This document shows positions 14,411 to 16,778 of a stretch of DNA of 16,778 nt, one piece after another. The translations under genes were made by a program, and so were the position numbers. Source of the stretch: Anaerolineae bacterium (GTDB taxonomy: Bacteria; Chloroflexota; Anaerolineae; Aggregatilineales; Phototrophicaceae); the NCBI GenBank assembly GCA_028284565.1, contig JANQRM010000189.1, positions 1-16,778 on the forward strand, read 5' to 3'. How positions within the stretch are numbered: position 1 is the stretch's first letter; each line of letters starts with the position of its first letter. Below the pieces are notes generated by a model. That model made no database searches, had not been told where the DNA came from, and saw only the letters and a program-made list of their open reading frames with translations.

Positions 14411-14842
14411 CAATCCTCATCCTCGCCCAGCTCCAGTAAGACTTCACCGATGCGTTCCAACACGGCATCAAGTTCACGCAAGACCTCTTCATTACGAAAG
14501 CGCAACACTCGAAAACCCATGCTGTCTAAGTAGGCTTCGCGTAATTCATCATAATCTTGTTGATCGGGTTCATCATGCACACTGACTGCCATCCACTTCA
14601 ATGACAAGACGATGGGTTGGCGAATAAAAATCGACGATGAAGCGGTCAATGGGTTGCTGTCGGCGGAATTTGACCCCCATGACTTGTTTTCTGCGGAGGC
14701 GTTGCCAGAGCTTGTCTTCGGCGGAGGTGGGAGCATGTCGCATTTCACGGGCATAGGATTTAAGGCGTTCCCAGATGTCGGCGGTGGTGCGGGTGGGGAG
14801 GAATTTTCGATTATCGCGTGATTGGGATTTTTTGCTGGGCAT
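14410..14842 (-). pseudogene. Frameshifted DUF559 endonuclease-like gene
   Basis: The - strand frame from ATG 14842 reads AREMRHAPTSAEDKLWQRLR, then KFRRQQPIDRFIVDFYSP and LVIEVDGSQ, the classic DUF559 core (PD-(D/E)XK fold related to Vsr nucleases; D71, E82, D84 are candidate catalytic residues). It then hits TGA at 14573. The expected continuation (HDEPDQQDYDELREAYLDSMGFRVLRFRNEEV) lies in the next frame, down to a TGA at 14410. Extra bases TGTG (14578-14581) after the GSQ codons explain the +1 shift; without the shift the product is about 143 aa, the normal length. It is bracketed by repeats B and C, and C supplies its GAGGGGG ribosome binding site. It could be a real pseudogene or an assembly error. 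Confidence 0.75.
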
Positions 14843-14847
14843 TTTTA

Positions 14848-14887
14848 TCCCCCTCTAAATCTCCCCCACTTCGTAGGGGAGACTTTT
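14848..14887 (+). repeat. Hairpin repeat copy C (short form)
   Basis: Short form of the family: ATCCCCCTCTAAATCTCC on the left and GGGGAGACTTTT on the right. TCTCCCC (14860-14866) pairs perfectly with GGGGAGA (14876-14882) around a 9-nt loop. It lies 5 nt upstream of the DUF559 start on the - strand, where its end reads GAGGGGG and serves as the ribosome binding site. Confidence 0.75.
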
Positions 14888-14891
14888 CTGC

Positions 14892-14928
14892 TGGTTGATT
14901 TACCGGTATATCATAAAATAATCAACCA
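14892..14928. repeat. 9-bp inverted repeat upstream of the DUF559 gene
   Basis: TGGTTGATT (14892-14900) and AATCAACCA (14920-14928) are perfectly complementary with a 19-nt loop that holds ACCGGT. On the - strand the loop contains TATGAT (14915-14910), a possible -10 box with TTGCTT 18 nt before it. This could be an operator over the DUF559 promoter or a further stem-loop of the repeat cluster. Confidence 0.5.
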
Positions 14929-14945
14929 AATTGAAGCAAGCCGAC

Positions 14946-14988
14946 TCCCCTCCCTAAGTATTGGGGAGGGGTTGGGGGAGGGGATAAA
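14946..14988 (-). repeat. Divergent inverted copy F of the hairpin repeat, G-rich
   Basis: CCCCTCCC (14947-14954) pairs with GGGAGGGG (14964-14971), and the end reads GAGGGGATAAAAT, like the reverse complement of the start of copy C. The order CTCCCCT - loop - GGGGAG - GAGGGG - ATAAAA matches the family in the opposite orientation, with much divergence. Four G-runs (14963-14983) with 1-2 nt loops also fit a G-quadruplex. Confidence 0.5.
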
Positions 14989-15045
14989 ATAACTCAACCT
15001 CACGAATCATATCGTGCTTGTCATCGTTCAGCATTGCTATTTCTA

Positions 15046-15108
15046 TCCCCCTCTACCGCGCGTAGACACTGCGGCTCATCTCCCCCCATTTCATGAGGGG
15101 AGACTTGT
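15046..15108 (+). repeat. Hairpin repeat copy D (long form, mini-hairpin at another site)
   Basis: Left part CCCCCTCTA and right part ATCTCCCCCCATTTCATGAG...AGACTTGTCT match copies E and A. A 22-nt block (15056-15077: CCGC, GCGTAGACACT, GCGG, CTC) is inserted between CTCTA and ATCTCC, not in the loop as in copy A. It overlaps the 3' end of the methyltransferase gene and provides its TGA stop (15091-15093). Confidence 0.75.
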
Positions 15109-16778
15109 CTCTGCCCGTTCCAGATTGAGTGCCAGCAGATGACTCAACATGGCTTCTTCATCGTCCAAAATAGCATAGTCCCAGCCATAGGCATCACAGA
15201 CGGCATGGTCAAGCGCGGTATGCAGTTCATCTAGACGGGGCGCGAAGTCGTTGGCATCGGGCTTGGTTCGCATCGTATCTTGTCCGCGAAAGACAGCGAG
15301 TGCATTGTAGAGGTTGGTGAGGGTGCGGTCTTTGTATTTCTTTCCCCCCTCTAAATCTCCCCCCATTTCATGAGGGGAGACTTCGGGGAATTGCCACGCA
15401 TGGCGTTCTTCGTGGAGTTGCTTGGCGGCTTGGGCGATGGCGTGATAGGCAGACGAGTCCGTATCCTCTGCACCGGGCGACCACGGGAATGGAAAGGTTT
15501 CAAACGTGGTGGTGGGTGTATAACGAGGGTCGTTGCCTTTACCCAACCACGTCCCCATCCTGAGGGACCAGACCTCGTGCAAGCGCGAATGCAACACGCC
15601 GAAGAAGTAATCATCATCACGGGCGAAGACGTAAGTACCATCATCAGCTATGGTTCCTTCTTGCACCCAAACAAAAATTCGGAATTTCGAGACACGCGGA
15701 GTAGCTATGAAACGGGGTAATCCCGCAATAGCTTCACGCATTTGTGTTCCTAATGCGGCATGTAACCACCAGTATTTTGCCCGACTTGCCATATTGTTAT
15801 TTCGTCGCACAGGATAAACATGCGTTTTTACATATTCATATGGAGCCTCATAGAGTCGTGCATTACTTTCATTCTTGTCTATTCCAAAGTCAATTATCCA
15901 AGTCTTTTTAGTTTTTCGACCAACTAGCGCACTACCATTTACCCAAGGTTTTACAACATCGCGATTGGAGCGTAGACTCAGATTACTTTCATCAATGAGT
16001 AATTTTGCTTGTTCAGGTGTAATGTCAAACGCTCCTCCTTTTTTCGTTCCCCCAAACGTAATATCTGCATTCTCAGCAAGTTGATACGCCTTCGTTATAT
16101 CTATCGAGCCTGTTAAATCAGAGTTTATCTTGTTAGTGGGATTTCCATCTAAGAATTTTTCACTTTCCGAACCATCATCGAAGCCAACCATAGACACCCG
16201 TACAGCCGCGCCGTCTAATATCCATTCCCGATCTGACCAAGCCATAAAGATGTCACCCGTGTCTTTGATGCGTTTGAGGACTTCTCGATTGGCTCCCCCG
16301 CGAATGGAATTGGTGGATAATAAGCCTGCACGTTTGGCTTTGCCATTCTTGATTTGTTGTCGCGCCTGCTCATACCAATAACAAACTAAATCTGCAAATC
16401 CCGGCACTCTGCCATCGTAGAAGTCGGTCAATGTTTCATAATAGTCATCGCCTAATTCACCCCGAATCTTGCTTCCTCCTAAAAAGGGTGGATTGCCAAC
16501 GATAACATCGACTGCTTGCCATTCGGGTTCGATTGGGTTGTTATTTTCGTCAAACGCGAGGATGGCATCTTTGCAGAGGATGTTGTCGTGCAGGGTTTCC
16601 AAAATCGGCTCGCGGAAGGCTTGGCTATAGCCGTTGTTCTTGCGCCATTGAATGTAGCCAATCCAGACGACGATGGTGGCGAGGGCGTGGGCAATCGGGT
16701 TGATTTCAATCCCAAACATCTGGCGGGGATGCACTTCGGGGAAAGGTCGCTCTAGTCCCTGCCACAATTCATGATTGA
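15091..16778 (-). CDS. MmeI/YeeA-like class I SAM-dependent DNA methyltransferase (5' end outside window)
   Basis: 562 visible codons. The frame runs open past the right edge (NHELWQGLERP...), so the TTG at 16767 is not the start and the SAM-binding motif I is outside. Visible are GIEINPIAHALA with the SAM-contacting acidic residue, then the amino-methyltransferase motif IV NPPF (VDVIVGNPPFLGG), followed by a target-recognition region and the C-terminal RTLTNLYN...AVCDAYGWD...LLALNLERA block found in this family. It should be an N6-adenine methyltransferase; family members are stand-alone or combined restriction-modification (type IIL/IIG) or phage-defence enzymes. Whether a nuclease domain is fused at the missing N-terminus cannot be told. 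Repeat E adds about 14 residues before RTLTNLYN, and repeat D replaces the natural end with ETSLPS and a stop. Confidence 0.85.
   Translation of the reverse strand, partial: NHELWQGLERPFPEVHPRQMFGIEINPIAHALATIVVWIGYIQWRKNNGYSQAFREPILETLHDNILCKDAILAFDENNNPIEPEWQAVDVIVGNPPFLGGSKIRGELGDDYYETLTDFYDGRVPGFADLVCYWYEQARQQIKNGKAKRAGLLSTNSIRGGANREVLKRIKDTGDIFMAWSDREWILDGAAVRVSMVGFDDGSESEKFLDGNPTNKINSDLTGSIDITKAYQLAENADITFGGTKKGGAFDITPEQAKLLIDESNLSLRSNRDVVKPWVNGSALVGRKTKKTWIIDFGIDKNESNARLYEAPYEYVKTHVYPVRRNNNMASRAKYWWLHAALGTQMREAIAGLPRFIATPRVSKFRIFVWVQEGTIADDGTYVFARDDDYFFGVLHSRLHEVWSLRMGTWLGKGNDPRYTPTTTFETFPFPWSPGAEDTDSSAYHAIAQAAKQLHEERHAWQFPEVSPHEMGGDLEGGKKYKDRTLTNLYNALAVFRGQDTMRTKPDANDFAPRLDELHTALDHAVCDAYGWDYAILDDEEAMLSHLLALNLERAETSLPS
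15343..15384 (+). repeat. Hairpin repeat copy E inside the methyltransferase gene
   Basis: Exact short form, 42 nt, from TCCCCCCTCTAAATCTCC to GGGGAGACTTC. TCTCCCC (15356-15362) pairs with GGGGAGA (15374-15380), and CAT/ATG pair further inside the loop. It lies wholly within the - strand methyltransferase gene, keeps the frame and encodes the residues VSPHEMGGDLEGGK. Confidence 0.85.

Noticed and set aside
14235..15384. CRISPR array
   Set aside because: Repeats are irregularly spaced, vary in length, lie inside genes, and the intervals are not uniform spacers.

Overview
The window is bacterial DNA of roughly 50% GC with dense, short-spaced genes. Gene content and protein style suggest a Chloroflexota-like (Anaerolineae-type) bacterium: secreted fasciclin/DUF4397 and SH3/L,D-transpeptidase proteins, a paired M16 protease operon, a CopD-type fusion and short GC-rich hairpin repeats. 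There is no rRNA or other marker gene, so this placement is inference. I saw no tRNA, rRNA, CRISPR array or transposase.

Layout. (1) 1-978 is the 3' end of a CopD/YtkA-like/cytochrome-c-like membrane protein whose heme site has degenerated. (2) 1072-2377 holds three tandem paralogous small cytosolic proteins of unknown function, on the + strand, probably SpoIIAA/STAS-like in fold. (3) 5883 down to 2374 on the - strand is a three-gene operon: a zinc-bearing M16 peptidase, a zinc-less M16 partner fused to a GNAT acetyltransferase, and an unknown 162-aa protein. Its last gene shares its stop bases with the third paralogue. (4) 6193-8112 is a CPA-type Na+/H+ antiporter with a C-terminal TrkA-N/RCK domain, divergent from the protease operon across a 309-bp promoter region. 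(5) 8218-9039 (-) is rsmI, the 16S rRNA 2'-O-methyltransferase. (6) 9310-13992 is a cell-envelope block: an L,D-transpeptidase with SH3-like repeats, a secreted calcium-repeat protein (thrombospondin type 3 repeats + SH3 + two novel-looking Asp/Asn repeats), a FAS1-DUF4397-FAS1 secreted protein, and a lipoprotein coupled to it.

(7) 14235-16778 is the accessory end. It contains a frameshifted DUF559 endonuclease gene, the 3' part of an MmeI/YeeA-like DNA methyltransferase (- strand), and a cluster of related 40-95 nt hairpin repeats. One copy (15343-15384, exactly 42 nt) lies in frame inside the methyltransferase gene and adds about 14 residues. Another copy supplies that gene's stop codon. 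Two same-orientation copies bracket the DUF559 gene almost to the base, and one of them supplies its ribosome binding site. Two copies carry a 22-nt mini-hairpin at different places with the same 11-nt loop and swapped, still complementary arms; a third carries an expanded version. This nested, modular repeat family next to a DUF559 nuclease is the most interesting structure in the window and could be a non-autonomous mobile or repair-associated element; that function is inference.
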